Source: Xanthobacteraceae bacterium (lineage in GTDB: Bacteria > Pseudomonadota > Alphaproteobacteria > Rhizobiales > Xanthobacteraceae). Taken from it: a DNA stretch of 64,000 nucleotides. Under the pieces are notes generated by a model. The model did no database searches. It was not told the DNA's origin and saw nothing but the letters and a program-made list of their open reading frames with translations. A program made the translations under genes and the position numbers. Shown piece by piece: positions 42,425 through 50,658 of this stretch; position 1 is the first letter of the stretch; each line of letters opens with the position of its first letter. The stretch lies in contig CP075369.1 of NCBI GenBank assembly GCA_019454205.1, positions 2,548,501 through 2,612,500 of the forward strand. Direction: 5' to 3'.

Positions 42425-42524
42425 GATCGCCCCTCGATTATTCCGCCCAAGGCTTTGCCGCCTCGTTTAAGGTTTCTTTTGGGCGGCCAAAAAACTCGAG
42501 AGAACAAAAAGAAAGCGGAGAGAA

Positions 42525-43493
42525 ATGTCAAAGCCCGACCTCCTGATGGTTACGCCGATGATGCCTATGATCGAGGAACAGCTCGACAAAGCCTTCACCG
42601 TTCACCGCCTGAGCGCCGCCAAGGATCGTGACGCGCTGATCGCGGAAGTCGCACCGAAGGTGCGCGCCATCGCATCTACCCCCGGCGCGCGCGTTGACGC
42701 GGCGCTGATGGGCAAATTGCCGAACCTCGAAATCGTGGGCGCCTTCGGCGTCGGTTACGATTCCATCGACGCGAAATGGGCGGGCGAGCACGGCGTCGTC
42801 GTCACCAACACGCCGGATGTATTGAACGAGGAAGTCGCCGACACCGCCATCGGTCTCCTACTCGCGACCATCCGCCAGTTCCCGCAGGCGGACCAATATG
42901 TGCGCGCGGGCAAATGGCTGGAGAAAGCTTTTCCGCTCACCGCCACGTTGCAGGACCGTACCGTCGGCGTGCTCGGCATGGGCCGCATCGGCAAGGCCAT
43001 TGCGAAGCGGCTGGAAGCCTTCAACACGCCGATCGTTTATCACAGCCGCAATCCGGCGGCCGGCGTCAGCTACAAACATTATCCCGATCTGGTCTCGATG
43101 GCGCGCGATGTGGACGTCATCATCGTGATTACGCCCGGCGGCGCGGCGACGAAGCACATCGTCAACAAGCAGGTGCTGGAAGCGCTCGGACCGAATGGCA
43201 TCGTCATCAACGTCGCGCGCGGTTCGGTGATCGACGAGAACGCGCTGATCGACGCACTACGCGACAAGAAAATTCTATCCGCCGGCCTCGACGTGTTCGA
43301 AGACGAACCGAAGGTGCCGCAGGCGCTGATCGACATGCCGCATGTCGTTCTGCTGCCCCATGTCGGCTCGGCTTCCGTGCATTGCCGCCGCCTGATGGGG
43401 CAACTCGTGGTAGACAACCTGATCGCCTGGGCGAACGGCAAAGCGCCGCTTACCCCGGTCGCGGAAACGCCCTGGCCGCCAAAGAAGAAGTGA
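42525..43493 (+). CDS. D-isomer-specific 2-hydroxyacid dehydrogenase (glyoxylate/hydroxypyruvate reductase type)
   Basis: The 322-residue NAD(P)H enzyme has the dinucleotide loop GVLGMGRIGKAIAKRL, the catalytic Arg in NVARGSVIDENAL, the Glu in DVFEDEPKVP and the His in LLPHVGSASVHCR. It should reduce glyoxylate or hydroxypyruvate, or act on phenylpyruvate-type acids. GCGGAGAG precedes the ATG. It is followed after eight bases by the first inhibitor-like gene, which may be chance read-through rather than function. A C-terminal PPKKK tail is unremarkable. Confidence 0.9.
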   Translation: MSKPDLLMVTPMMPMIEEQLDKAFTVHRLSAAKDRDALIAEVAPKVRAIASTPGARVDAALMGKLPNLEIVGAFGVGYDSIDAKWAGEHGVVVTNTPDVLNEEVADTAIGLLLATIRQFPQADQYVRAGKWLEKAFPLTATLQDRTVGVLGMGRIGKAIAKRLEAFNTPIVYHSRNPAAGVSYKHYPDLVSMARDVDVIIVITPGGAATKHIVNKQVLEALGPNGIVINVARGSVIDENALIDALRDKKILSAGLDVFEDEPKVPQALIDMPHVVLLPHVGSASVHCRRLMGQLVVDNLIAWANGKAPLTPVAETPWPPKKK

Positions 43494-43501
43494 CGGAAAG
43501 C

Positions 43502-43915
43502 ATGGTCCGCAAAATCGCCGCCGCGCTGGCGCTCTCGACCACGGCGGCGTTCGCGCAGTTCGAACCGTTGCAACCACTCGACTTGAAGGAAGTCGATCCC
43601 GCGCTGATCGGCGACACCTTCGGCCCGTGGGAAATCGTCGATCAATCCGGCAAGAAACGCTGCCGGATTGTCTTGAAGAAAGACGCGGTGATCGGCGGCT
43701 TCGGCATCGACATCGCTCCGAACTGCGCCAAACTGTTTCCGGTCATGGACGAAATTACGGGCTGGCGGCTCATGCAGAACTGGACGATCGACCTGATCGA
43801 CGCCACGCGAAAGGTCCGCGTCCGCTTCCAGACACCGGACGAGCGTTATGTCGCGATTCCCGAAGTCGACGGCATCGACGCGCTGGTGCAGCCGAAGACG
43901 AAGAAAAAGAAATGA
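43502..43915 (+). CDS. AprI/Inh-type metalloprotease inhibitor-like exported protein
   Basis: The 137-residue product has a short signal peptide (MVRKIAAALALSTTAAFAQ) and one AprI/Inh-like domain (about residues 32-125): GPWEIVDQSGKKRCRIVL, a second Cys in APNCAKLFPVM, and the WRLMQNWTIDLIDA strand region. These periplasmic inhibitors guard against secreted serralysin-type metalloproteases. The tail is Lys-rich (KTKKKK). Its stop overlaps the next inhibitor-like gene by four bases. No serralysin gene is present in the window, so the target is unknown. Confidence 0.72.
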   Translation: MVRKIAAALALSTTAAFAQFEPLQPLDLKEVDPALIGDTFGPWEIVDQSGKKRCRIVLKKDAVIGGFGIDIAPNCAKLFPVMDEITGWRLMQNWTIDLIDATRKVRVRFQTPDERYVAIPEVDGIDALVQPKTKKKK

Positions 43916-44619
43916 ACCGCCTCTGCTTCGCCGTACCATTTCTGCTTGCGTTCGCCGCCATAAGCATCGCGCAGGCGCAGCAGAACGAACTTGAAGCAGC
44001 GCGCACGCTGGCCTCGAACTACCAGCTCTCCGATGCGAACGGCGAACGCAAATGCGCGGTCACGCTGGAAGCGAAGACTTCCGCGCCCGGTTTCGCGCTG
44101 ATCTTCGACCGCGCCGAGTGCCTGCCCCTGTTCGGCTACCTCGCCGACACCGCGGCGTGGAAGCCCGCACCGGGCAATGGCATCTATCTCATCAACGCCA
44201 AGGGCGTGCTGATCGCCGAGTTCACGGAAGGCGTGGGCGGCGTCTATGAGGCGCTGCGCGAACGCGACGGCGTCTATTTCCTGACCAACCTTCGCGTCGC
44301 AGATAACGCCGCCTTGCAGCCTTCCGACCTCGCGGGTGAATGGAACCTGTCGCGCCCGAACGGGCCGGTATTGTGCCGCATTACCCTGACGCTGGAAGCC
44401 GCCGCCGAACAACGGCTCAAGCTCGCTGTCGCGCCAAAATGCGACAACGCCATCACCTCGTTCGGTCCGGTTGCATGGCAGATCAATAACGGCGACGTGC
44501 TGCTGTTCTCCGAAAAGGGCGAACAGATCCGGCTCGGCCGCAACGACGAAGGCGTGTGGATGCGCATGCCCGACCGCAACCAGGCGAAGCCCCGTCCGCT
44601 GCAAATGACGCGGCCCTGA
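43912..44619 (+). CDS. Exported protein with two AprI/Inh-like domains
   Basis: The 235-residue protein has a signal peptide (about residues 1-22, cut near AQAQQ) and two tandem inhibitor-like beta domains: about 30-125 (ASNYQLSDANGERKCAVTL, then AECLPLFG, AAWKPAPGNGIYL) and about 135-225 (LAGEWNLSRPNGPVLCRITL, then APKCDNAI, VAWQINNGDVLLF). Each has two conserved Cys positions and a W-x(n)-L strand. It is translationally coupled to the single-domain gene upstream (ATGA). Together they encode three such domains. Target protease unknown; the domain call is by pattern. Confidence 0.7.
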   Translation: MNRLCFAVPFLLAFAAISIAQAQQNELEAARTLASNYQLSDANGERKCAVTLEAKTSAPGFALIFDRAECLPLFGYLADTAAWKPAPGNGIYLINAKGVLIAEFTEGVGGVYEALRERDGVYFLTNLRVADNAALQPSDLAGEWNLSRPNGPVLCRITLTLEAAAEQRLKLAVAPKCDNAITSFGPVAWQINNGDVLLFSEKGEQIRLGRNDEGVWMRMPDRNQAKPRPLQMTRP

Positions 44620-44621
44620 TT

Positions 44622-45329
44622 TCAGGAGATCAGCCGCAGTCCCTTCAGGCTCGCGTGGCCGTCTTTCCCGACGATGATGTGATCGTGCACCTCGATGCCG
44701 AGCGGCCGCGCGACTTCGATGATGGTCTTCGTCATCTGGATGTCGGCGCGCGACGGCGTCGGGTCGCCGGACGGATGATTATGGACGAGGATGATCGCGG
44801 TCGCGGAAAGTTCGAGCGCACGTTTCACCACCTCGCGCGGATAGACCGGCGTATGATCGACCGTGCCTTTCTGCTGCACTTCGTCGGCGATCAGCTGATT
44901 GCGCTTGTCTAGGAACAGGATGCGGAATTGCTCCTTGTCCGCGAAGGCCATCGAGGTCCGGCAATAATCGACTACCGCGCTCCACGACGAGAGCACTTTC
45001 TTGTTTTTTAGCTTCCCCTTGGCGAGATGCTGCGCCGCCGCCTCGACCACCTTCAGTTCGGTGACGATGGCGTCGCCTACCCCCTCGATCTCTTTCAGAA
45101 GCGCGGGCGGCGCCGCGATGGCTTCCGCGAAGGAACCGAAGCGTTCGATCAGTCGCTTCGCGAGCGGCTTCACGTCGCGCTGTGGCACCGCGCGAAACAG
45201 CACCAGTTCGAGCAATTCGTAGTCCGCTAGCGAAGCCGCGCCGGATTCGCGAAAACGCGAACGCAGCCGTTCGCGATGACCGTGATAATGCGGCGCTTCC
45301 TTGAAACCGGAACCGCGCACCTTCGACAT
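44622..45329 (-). CDS. radC: RadC family protein (JAB/MPN domain)
   Basis: The 235-residue protein has an N-terminal helix-hairpin-helix part (about residues 20-90) and a C-terminal JAMM metal site, HNHPSGDPTPSRAD, preceded by the conserved AIILV strand. Despite the name, a DNA repair role is doubtful for the family. It lies seven bases downstream of methionine aminopeptidase on the same strand, in the order sfsA-map-radC that is often conserved in Rhizobiales. It converges on the double inhibitor gene with two bases between stops. Confidence 0.92.
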   Translation of the reverse strand: MSKVRGSGFKEAPHYHGHRERLRSRFRESGAASLADYELLELVLFRAVPQRDVKPLAKRLIERFGSFAEAIAAPPALLKEIEGVGDAIVTELKVVEAAAQHLAKGKLKNKKVLSSWSAVVDYCRTSMAFADKEQFRILFLDKRNQLIADEVQQKGTVDHTPVYPREVVKRALELSATAIILVHNHPSGDPTPSRADIQMTKTIIEVARPLGIEVHDHIIVGKDGHASLKGLRLIS

Positions 45330-45335
45330 GGTCGA

Positions 45336-46166
45336 TTACGCAGCCTGAGAAAACAGCGGCTTGTGCAGGCCCTTCGGCGAGAGCGTGAAAATCTCGACGC
45401 CGGTTTCGGTAACGCCGACCGAATGTTCGAACTGCGCCGAGAGCGAGCGGTCGCGCGTCACCGCGGTCCAGCCGTCGGACAGCACTTTCACATGTGGACG
45501 GCCGAGATTGATCATCGGCTCGACCGTGAAGAACATGCCGGGCCGCAACACGGCGCCTTCGCCGGGCACGCCGATATGCACGATGTTCGGCTCGTCGTGG
45601 AACAGGCGGCCGAGGCCGTGACCGCAGAAATCGCGTACCACGCTCATGTGGTTCGGCTCCACCATCGCCTGAATCGCCGCGCCGATGTCGCCGGTCGTCG
45701 CACCGGGACGGATCGCAGCGATGCCGCGCATCATGGCTTCATAGGTAACGTCGATCAGCCGCTCCGCGCGGCGCGGGATTTCACCGACCGCGTACATGCG
45801 GCTGGAGTCGCCATGCCAGCCGTCGAGGATGAGCGTGACGTCGATATTGACGATGTCGCCCTCGCGCATCGGCTTGTCGTTCGGGATGCCGTGACAGACC
45901 ACATGATTGATCGAGGTGCAGGAAGACTTGCGGTAGCCGCGATACATCAGCGTCGCGGGCAGCGCACCGTGATCCATCGCGAACTCGTAGACCAGATTGT
46001 CCAGCCGCTCGGTGGTGACGCCGGGGTGGACTTCCCCATCGAGCATATCGAGCGCTTCCGCGACCAGCTTCCCGGCCTTGCGCATACCCGCAAAATCCTC
46101 CGGTCCGTGCAGGCGAATCTGCCCGGTTTTCCGTAGCGGTGCGGCGGCGGCGTCGATGTAGGTCAT
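45336..46166 (-). CDS. map: Methionine aminopeptidase, type I
   Basis: This enzyme removes N-terminal Met from new proteins. The 276-residue product has the five metal ligands in order: Asp in NIDVTLILDGWHGDSSRM (two Asp), His in CGHGLGRLFHDEPNI, Glu in FFTVEPMINLG and Glu in QFEHSVGVTETG. It starts with MTYIDAAAAP at 46166; an in-frame Met ten codons upstream is less likely because it overlaps the spacer. An N-terminal extension of about 20 residues before the catalytic domain is usual in alphaproteobacteria. It is an essential housekeeping gene in most bacteria. Confidence 0.95.
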   Translation of the reverse strand: MTYIDAAAAPLRKTGQIRLHGPEDFAGMRKAGKLVAEALDMLDGEVHPGVTTERLDNLVYEFAMDHGALPATLMYRGYRKSSCTSINHVVCHGIPNDKPMREGDIVNIDVTLILDGWHGDSSRMYAVGEIPRRAERLIDVTYEAMMRGIAAIRPGATTGDIGAAIQAMVEPNHMSVVRDFCGHGLGRLFHDEPNIVHIGVPGEGAVLRPGMFFTVEPMINLGRPHVKVLSDGWTAVTRDRSLSAQFEHSVGVTETGVEIFTLSPKGLHKPLFSQAA

Positions 46167-46217
46167 TTCCGGCCTCTCACGCCCGAATGTAGGCATTGGC
46201 TGCGGGCGCGCAAGAAA

Positions 46218-46931
46218 CTAGTCCGCCACCGGCACTTCGCGGTCAACCCTAATTTCGTCATGCGTCAAACGGCAGACCCGCGCCAGCATCTCGACGCCTG
46301 CCGCCCGCGCCCGCGCGAAGGCCGCGGCATAGGCAGGGTCGATATCGCCGGCCACCGCAACCTCGCGCGCCGACCCGATCTGCACCAGATAGAGCAAGAC
46401 CGCCCGGAATCCTTGTTCACGGATGTCCGCCAGTTCGTCGAGATGCCGCGCGCCGCGCGCGGTCACGCAATCCGGAAACTCCGCCAGCCCCGGCAAGCGC
46501 ATCAGGTGGACGTTCTTGATTTCAAGATAACAGGCCGGGCGATCAGGCGCTTCCAGCAGGAAATCGATCCGCGAGCGGCGGCCGTATTTCACCTCGCGGC
46601 GGATCGTTTCGTAACCGGCGAGCTGCGGAATTTTATTCTCCGCCAGCGCCTCCGCGACCAGACGATTGGGGTGCGCGGTGTTGACGCCTACAAGCTCCGG
46701 TACCGCGCCGAAATCCGCCTCCACCAGTTCCCATGAGTAAGCGAGCTTGCGTTTGGGATCGGATGATTTCGAGAGAAACACGCGCGCGCCCGGCGTGGCG
46801 AGTCCGGTCATCGCCCCCGGATTGGCGACATGCACCGTGGTCTCGCTGCCATTCGGCAGGATGACATCGGCAAGGAAACGCTTGTAGCGGCGCACGAGCC
46901 GCGCCTCGATCAGCGGCGCCGCGAACTTCAT
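46218..46931 (-). CDS. sfsA: SfsA family nucleic acid-binding protein/nuclease
   Basis: The 237-residue protein carries the SfsA landmarks: VHVANPGAMTGL near residue 33, LVGVNTAHPNRLVAEAL, RIDFLLE and CYLEIKNVHL (PD-(D/E)xK-like core with E-x-K), and FPDCVTARGARHLDEL. SfsA has been described as a sugar-fermentation regulator and more recently as a nuclease-like protein; function is uncertain. It lies three bases after the denD stop and 51 bases before map, all leftward. Confidence 0.93.
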   Translation of the reverse strand: MKFAAPLIEARLVRRYKRFLADVILPNGSETTVHVANPGAMTGLATPGARVFLSKSSDPKRKLAYSWELVEADFGAVPELVGVNTAHPNRLVAEALAENKIPQLAGYETIRREVKYGRRSRIDFLLEAPDRPACYLEIKNVHLMRLPGLAEFPDCVTARGARHLDELADIREQGFRAVLLYLVQIGSAREVAVAGDIDPAYAAAFARARAAGVEMLARVCRLTHDEIRVDREVPVAD

Positions 46932-46934
46932 TTC

Positions 46935-47924
46935 TTATGCAGCAACCTTGCCGCCCAGTTCGTCCTCGACATGGATCGCGACGATCTCATCGAAGTCCTT
47001 GTCCGGCACGAAGCCGAGGTCGAGCGCGCGTTTCGCGTCGAACGTATGCGGCCAGCCAGCGACGATGCGCTCGATCAGCGTATCCTTCACGCGCTGGATG
47101 CGCGCAACCGCCTTGTCCCCGCCCACTTTGCGCAGCGACTCGATCTGTTGCGCGATGGTGCAGGCGACACTCGGCATAGTGATGTTGGGACGAAGATCGA
47201 GGAGGTCCGTATCCAGCGTCGCCGCGTGCAGCAGATAGCCGACCGCGGCGCGCGGGCTGGCGTGGGAATGCAGAAGATCTTCCGGCACCGGCAGCATCGC
47301 GACATGCCCTGCCAGCGGCTCGCGGATGATGCCGGAGAAAAATCCGGACGCGGCCTTGTTCGGTTTTCCCGGCCGCACCGTGATCGCGGGCAACCGGATG
47401 CCGACACCGTCGAAAAAACCGCGCCGCGAATAATCGGCCAGCAACTGCTCGCCGATCGCTTTCGCCACCCCGTAAGAAGTGTGCGGCGTGAGGTGGAAGT
47501 CGTCGGTCACCGGCCCGTCGAACGGTCCGCCGAACACCGCCATCGAACTCGTGAACACCACGCGTGGCTTGTATTCGCGAAGGCGGATTGCATCGAACAT
47601 GAAGCGCGTGCCGTCGAGGTTGACGCGATAGCCTTTCTCGAAATCGGTTTCCGCTTCCCCCGACACCACCCCCGCGAGATGGAAAATATAATCCGGGCTG
47701 TCGGCAATCGCGGCCGACGCCTCGCCGGGTAGAGAAATATCGCCCTTGCGCAACGTGGTCTTGAACTGCGTGTTCTTCGGCGCGGCGGGCTCCTCGACGT
47801 CGATCAGCGTCATGCGCGCAATGGGCTTGCCGCCGATGCGCGGCTCGCGCGCCAGCCGCTCGACCAGCTTGCGCCCGATCATGCCGGCCGCGCCGGTCAC
47901 CAGCACATGCAGATTATCGCTCAT
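46935..47924 (-). CDS. denD: D-erythronate dehydrogenase-like short-chain dehydrogenase
   Basis: The 329-residue extended SDR has the NAD loop TGAAGMIGRKLVERL, the family AGVVSGEAETDFEKGYRVNLDG and catalytic Ser/Tyr/Lys (FTSSMAVFGG, SYGVAKAIGEQ). This matches DenD, which oxidises D-erythronate to 2-oxo-tetronate in a four-carbon acid pathway; relatives are loosely named NAD-dependent epimerase. The other pathway genes (otnK, otnC, otnI) are not adjacent. It is divergent by 100 bases from a D-threonine-aldolase-like enzyme, a loose hint at hydroxy acid or hydroxy amino acid breakdown. Confidence 0.8.
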   Translation of the reverse strand: MSDNLHVLVTGAAGMIGRKLVERLAREPRIGGKPIARMTLIDVEEPAAPKNTQFKTTLRKGDISLPGEASAAIADSPDYIFHLAGVVSGEAETDFEKGYRVNLDGTRFMFDAIRLREYKPRVVFTSSMAVFGGPFDGPVTDDFHLTPHTSYGVAKAIGEQLLADYSRRGFFDGVGIRLPAITVRPGKPNKAASGFFSGIIREPLAGHVAMLPVPEDLLHSHASPRAAVGYLLHAATLDTDLLDLRPNITMPSVACTIAQQIESLRKVGGDKAVARIQRVKDTLIERIVAGWPHTFDAKRALDLGFVPDKDFDEIVAIHVEDELGGKVAA

Positions 47925-48024
47925 GTCTTTCTCTTTTTATTTCTTTTGGAACTTCGCCGCCTGCTATTGAGAAAAGCCATCCTGCACGAGAGGCTGGCCA
48001 AGGAAAAGCCTGGAAGAAATCGCA

Positions 48025-49143
48025 ATGAACAATCCGCTGGCAGATCGTCTGTTTCGCGCGCTGGAAGACGTGCCAACCCCCGCCCTCGCAATCGACGAGG
48101 CGGCACTCGAGCGCAATATCGCGGCGATGGCGGACTTCGCGCGGCGCGCAAACCGTTCGCTCCGCCCTCACGCAAAAACGCATAAGTCGGTCGCGATTGC
48201 GCGGAAGCAGATCGCAGCAGGCGCGATCGGGATTTGCTGCGCAACCCTGCCCGAACTGCAAGCGATGGCGGATGCCGGAATCGGCGGGCTGCTGTTGACC
48301 GCGCCCATTCAGGACCCGGCGAAGACCGAAGCCTTGCTAGGAGTCGCCAGCAAGACCCCGATCATGCTTGCGGTCGATCATCCGAGCCAGATCGAAACCC
48401 TCGCGGCAAAACTCCCGGCAAACGCAGCCCCGGTTGGCATCGTCGTCGACGTGGATGTCGGCCAGAAGCGAACCGGCGTTTGCGATGTCAGCGATACGGT
48501 TGCGCTCGCGGCGCTTGTTGCAAAAGACAAGCGGTTGAAATTCAGTGGACTTCAGGCTTACGCCGGGCATGTGCAACACATTCCCGCATTTGCGGAACGC
48601 GCCCGAGAGGCCGCACTGGTTTCCAAACTCGTGGAAGAACATATCTCCGGTTTGCGTCAAGCCGGATTCGAGGTCCCCATCGTTAGCGGCGGCGGCACCG
48701 GCACCCATGACTTCGACCTTGCGCATCAGCCTTTCACTGAAATTCAGGCCGGCTCCTATGTCTTCATGGATGCGGACTACGCGCGCATCCTGGACCGGAA
48801 CGGCGAAAGGCTTCCGTTCGAATGTTCGTTGTTCATGCTGACGACCGTCACCTCCGCCAACAGGCCCGGACAGGTCACGGTGGACGCCGGCACGAAATCA
48901 CTCGCGGTCAACGGCCCCTTCCCCCATCTTATCCTTGGAGCGCCGGACGGCACGGCATACCAGTTCGCCGGCGACGAACACGGCATCCTTTCGTTTCGCG
49001 AAGGAAGCACGCCGCCGAAACTCGGTAGCCGTATCCTGATGAGCGTGACCCACTGCGACCCGACAGTGAACCTCTTCAGCGTCATGCATGCGGTGACGGA
49101 GTCAGGCAAAATCGAGAAATGGCCGGTCGCGGGTCGCAACTGA
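48025..49143 (+). CDS. D-threonine aldolase/D-serine dehydratase-like PLP enzyme (DSD1 family)
   Basis: The 372-residue fold III PLP enzyme has the PLP Lys in LRPHAKTHKSVAIA (family position) and the metal site HCDPTVNLF near the C-terminus that D-threonine aldolases and D-serine dehydratases share. TPALAIDEAALERNIAAMA is the usual start. It should cleave D-3-hydroxy amino acids to glycine and an aldehyde, or dehydrate D-serine; sequence alone does not decide. It diverges from denD and converges on the GNAT gene with one base between stops. Confidence 0.85.
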   Translation: MNNPLADRLFRALEDVPTPALAIDEAALERNIAAMADFARRANRSLRPHAKTHKSVAIARKQIAAGAIGICCATLPELQAMADAGIGGLLLTAPIQDPAKTEALLGVASKTPIMLAVDHPSQIETLAAKLPANAAPVGIVVDVDVGQKRTGVCDVSDTVALAALVAKDKRLKFSGLQAYAGHVQHIPAFAERAREAALVSKLVEEHISGLRQAGFEVPIVSGGGTGTHDFDLAHQPFTEIQAGSYVFMDADYARILDRNGERLPFECSLFMLTTVTSANRPGQVTVDAGTKSLAVNGPFPHLILGAPDGTAYQFAGDEHGILSFREGSTPPKLGSRILMSVTHCDPTVNLFSVMHAVTESGKIEKWPVAGRN

Positions 49144-49144
49144 G

Positions 49145-49819
49145 TTAGCTGCGAAACGCTTCGAGGCTCTTTTTCTGCCTGCCGCGCGCGTCGAAATTGG
49201 CGGGCGCCAGCCACGCCTCGAACGCGGCTTTCCGCGACGGCCATTCGTGATCCATCATCGCGTACCATGCCGTGTCGCGGTTGCGGCCTTTCACGATCAT
49301 GTGCTGATGAAAAATACCCTCGAACGTGAAGCCGTAGCGCAACGCCGCGCGGCGTGACGGCTCGTTCAGCGCATTGCACTTCCATTCGTAGCGGCGATTG
49401 CGCAAATCCTCGAACGCATAGCGCGCGAGCAGATACTGCGCTTCGGTCGCCAGCGGCGTCCGCTGCAACTGCGGCGAATAGAGAATGTTGCCTACTTCGA
49501 TAACGCGATGTTGCGGACGAATCTCCATCAAGGTCGCGAAGCCGACCGCCTGTCCTTTCGCGTCGATGATCGCATAGGCGTACGGATCTTCCCGCGAGGC
49601 GAACAGCCGAATGTAATCGTCGAATGCGTCCCGCGCGGCGAAGGGACCGTGAAACAGATAATCCCAGACCTGATCGTGGCCTTTCACCGCCTCCCAAAGC
49701 TGGCTTGCATGTTTCTCCGCATCCAGCTTCTCGGTGCGGCCATAGCGCCCCTGCAGCGCCACCGGCGCAGGACGCGGCGATGGCATTGCATCGGTTTCCG
49801 GCCCAACCGGCCGCATCAT
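49145..49819 (-). CDS. GNAT family acetyltransferase (RimJ/RimL type)
   Basis: The 224-residue protein has a RimJ/RimL-like GNAT fold: AYAIIDAKGQAVGFATLMEI, VIEVGNILYSPQLQRTPLATEAQ (acetyl-CoA loop region), and RYEWKCNALNEPSRRAALRYGFTFEG with the conserved C-terminal motif. It probably acetylates a protein N-terminus or small molecule. It starts with MM at 49819 overlapping the stop of the lyase-family gene by four bases, so it is coupled to that operon. The substrate and link to sugar-acid breakdown are unknown. Confidence 0.86.
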   Translation of the reverse strand: MMRPVGPETDAMPSPRPAPVALQGRYGRTEKLDAEKHASQLWEAVKGHDQVWDYLFHGPFAARDAFDDYIRLFASREDPYAYAIIDAKGQAVGFATLMEIRPQHRVIEVGNILYSPQLQRTPLATEAQYLLARYAFEDLRNRRYEWKCNALNEPSRRAALRYGFTFEGIFHQHMIVKGRNRDTAWYAMMDHEWPSRKAAFEAWLAPANFDARGRQKKSLEAFRS

Positions 49820-50658
49820 GTGCCGCCCCGCAACTTCGAATCGCCGGAGAAGAACTTGTTGATCTCCGCACCCGGCGCGCCTTCACCCAGCGCATCGAAG
49901 CGGCCTTCTTCCATGATCTGCTTCGTCATGCGCAGGAACGCACCCCACACCCCGCGCGCAAGCGCGCCGCCAACGCTGATACGGCGAACACCGAGTGCCT
50001 CCACGTCTTTCACGGTCAACCCGTTCGGCGTTCCGATCAGGAGGTTGAACGGCTTCGGCGCGACCGCTTCGACCGCCGCCTTGATCTGATCCGGCTTTGC
50101 AAGGCCCGGCGCAAACAGGCAATCGGCCCCGGCGCTGGCATAAGCCTTGAGGCGGACGATTACGTCGTCGAATCCGCTTGCACCGATATTGAGGCCATCG
50201 GCACGTCCGACCAGCAATGTGTCGCCACCCTTCCGGTCGATTGCCGCACGCGCGGCCTTCATGCGCGCAACCGCGTGGTCGAGGTCGTAAACCGGCTTGT
50301 CTTTCTGCTTGGTCGTATCCTCGATCGACAAGCCGGCTACGCCGGTATCGCATGCGAGCGAGACGCTTTCCGCGACTCCCGCCGGATCGTCGGCGAAGCC
50401 TCCCTCGAAATCCGCGTTGATCGGAAGGTCGGTTGCGTCCACGAGTTCCGCGAGATGCTCGAGCAGCATCCCGCGCGTCACGCCGTTGTCGGGGACGCCC
50501 TTCGACCAGGCAAACCCCGCGCTGGTGGAAGCCAGCGCCTTGAAGCCCATGGCCTGCAGCCAGCGCGCGCTCGGCACATCCCATGGATTGGGAATGACGA
50601 AGCATCCGCTTTTGTGAAGGGCGTGAAAAGTCGCGCGTTTCTCGGCAATCGTCGGCAT
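49816..50658 (-). CDS. Isocitrate lyase/PEP mutase family protein
   Basis: The 280-residue TIM-barrel protein has NPWDVPSARWLQAMGFKALASTSAGF, the metal segment NADFEGGF and SIEDTTKQK, as in the PEP mutase/isocitrate lyase superfamily (oxaloacetate decarboxylase or 2-methylisocitrate lyase-like). The canonical KKCGH loop of true isocitrate lyase is not seen. An upstream TTG could add one codon, but the ATG at 50658 overlaps the dehydratase stop as TGATG and is better. It may cleave a 2-oxo acid from the dehydratase. Confidence 0.84.
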   Translation of the reverse strand: MPTIAEKRATFHALHKSGCFVIPNPWDVPSARWLQAMGFKALASTSAGFAWSKGVPDNGVTRGMLLEHLAELVDATDLPINADFEGGFADDPAGVAESVSLACDTGVAGLSIEDTTKQKDKPVYDLDHAVARMKAARAAIDRKGGDTLLVGRADGLNIGASGFDDVIVRLKAYASAGADCLFAPGLAKPDQIKAAVEAVAPKPFNLLIGTPNGLTVKDVEALGVRRISVGGALARGVWGAFLRMTKQIMEEGRFDALGEGAPGAEINKFFSGDSKLRGGT

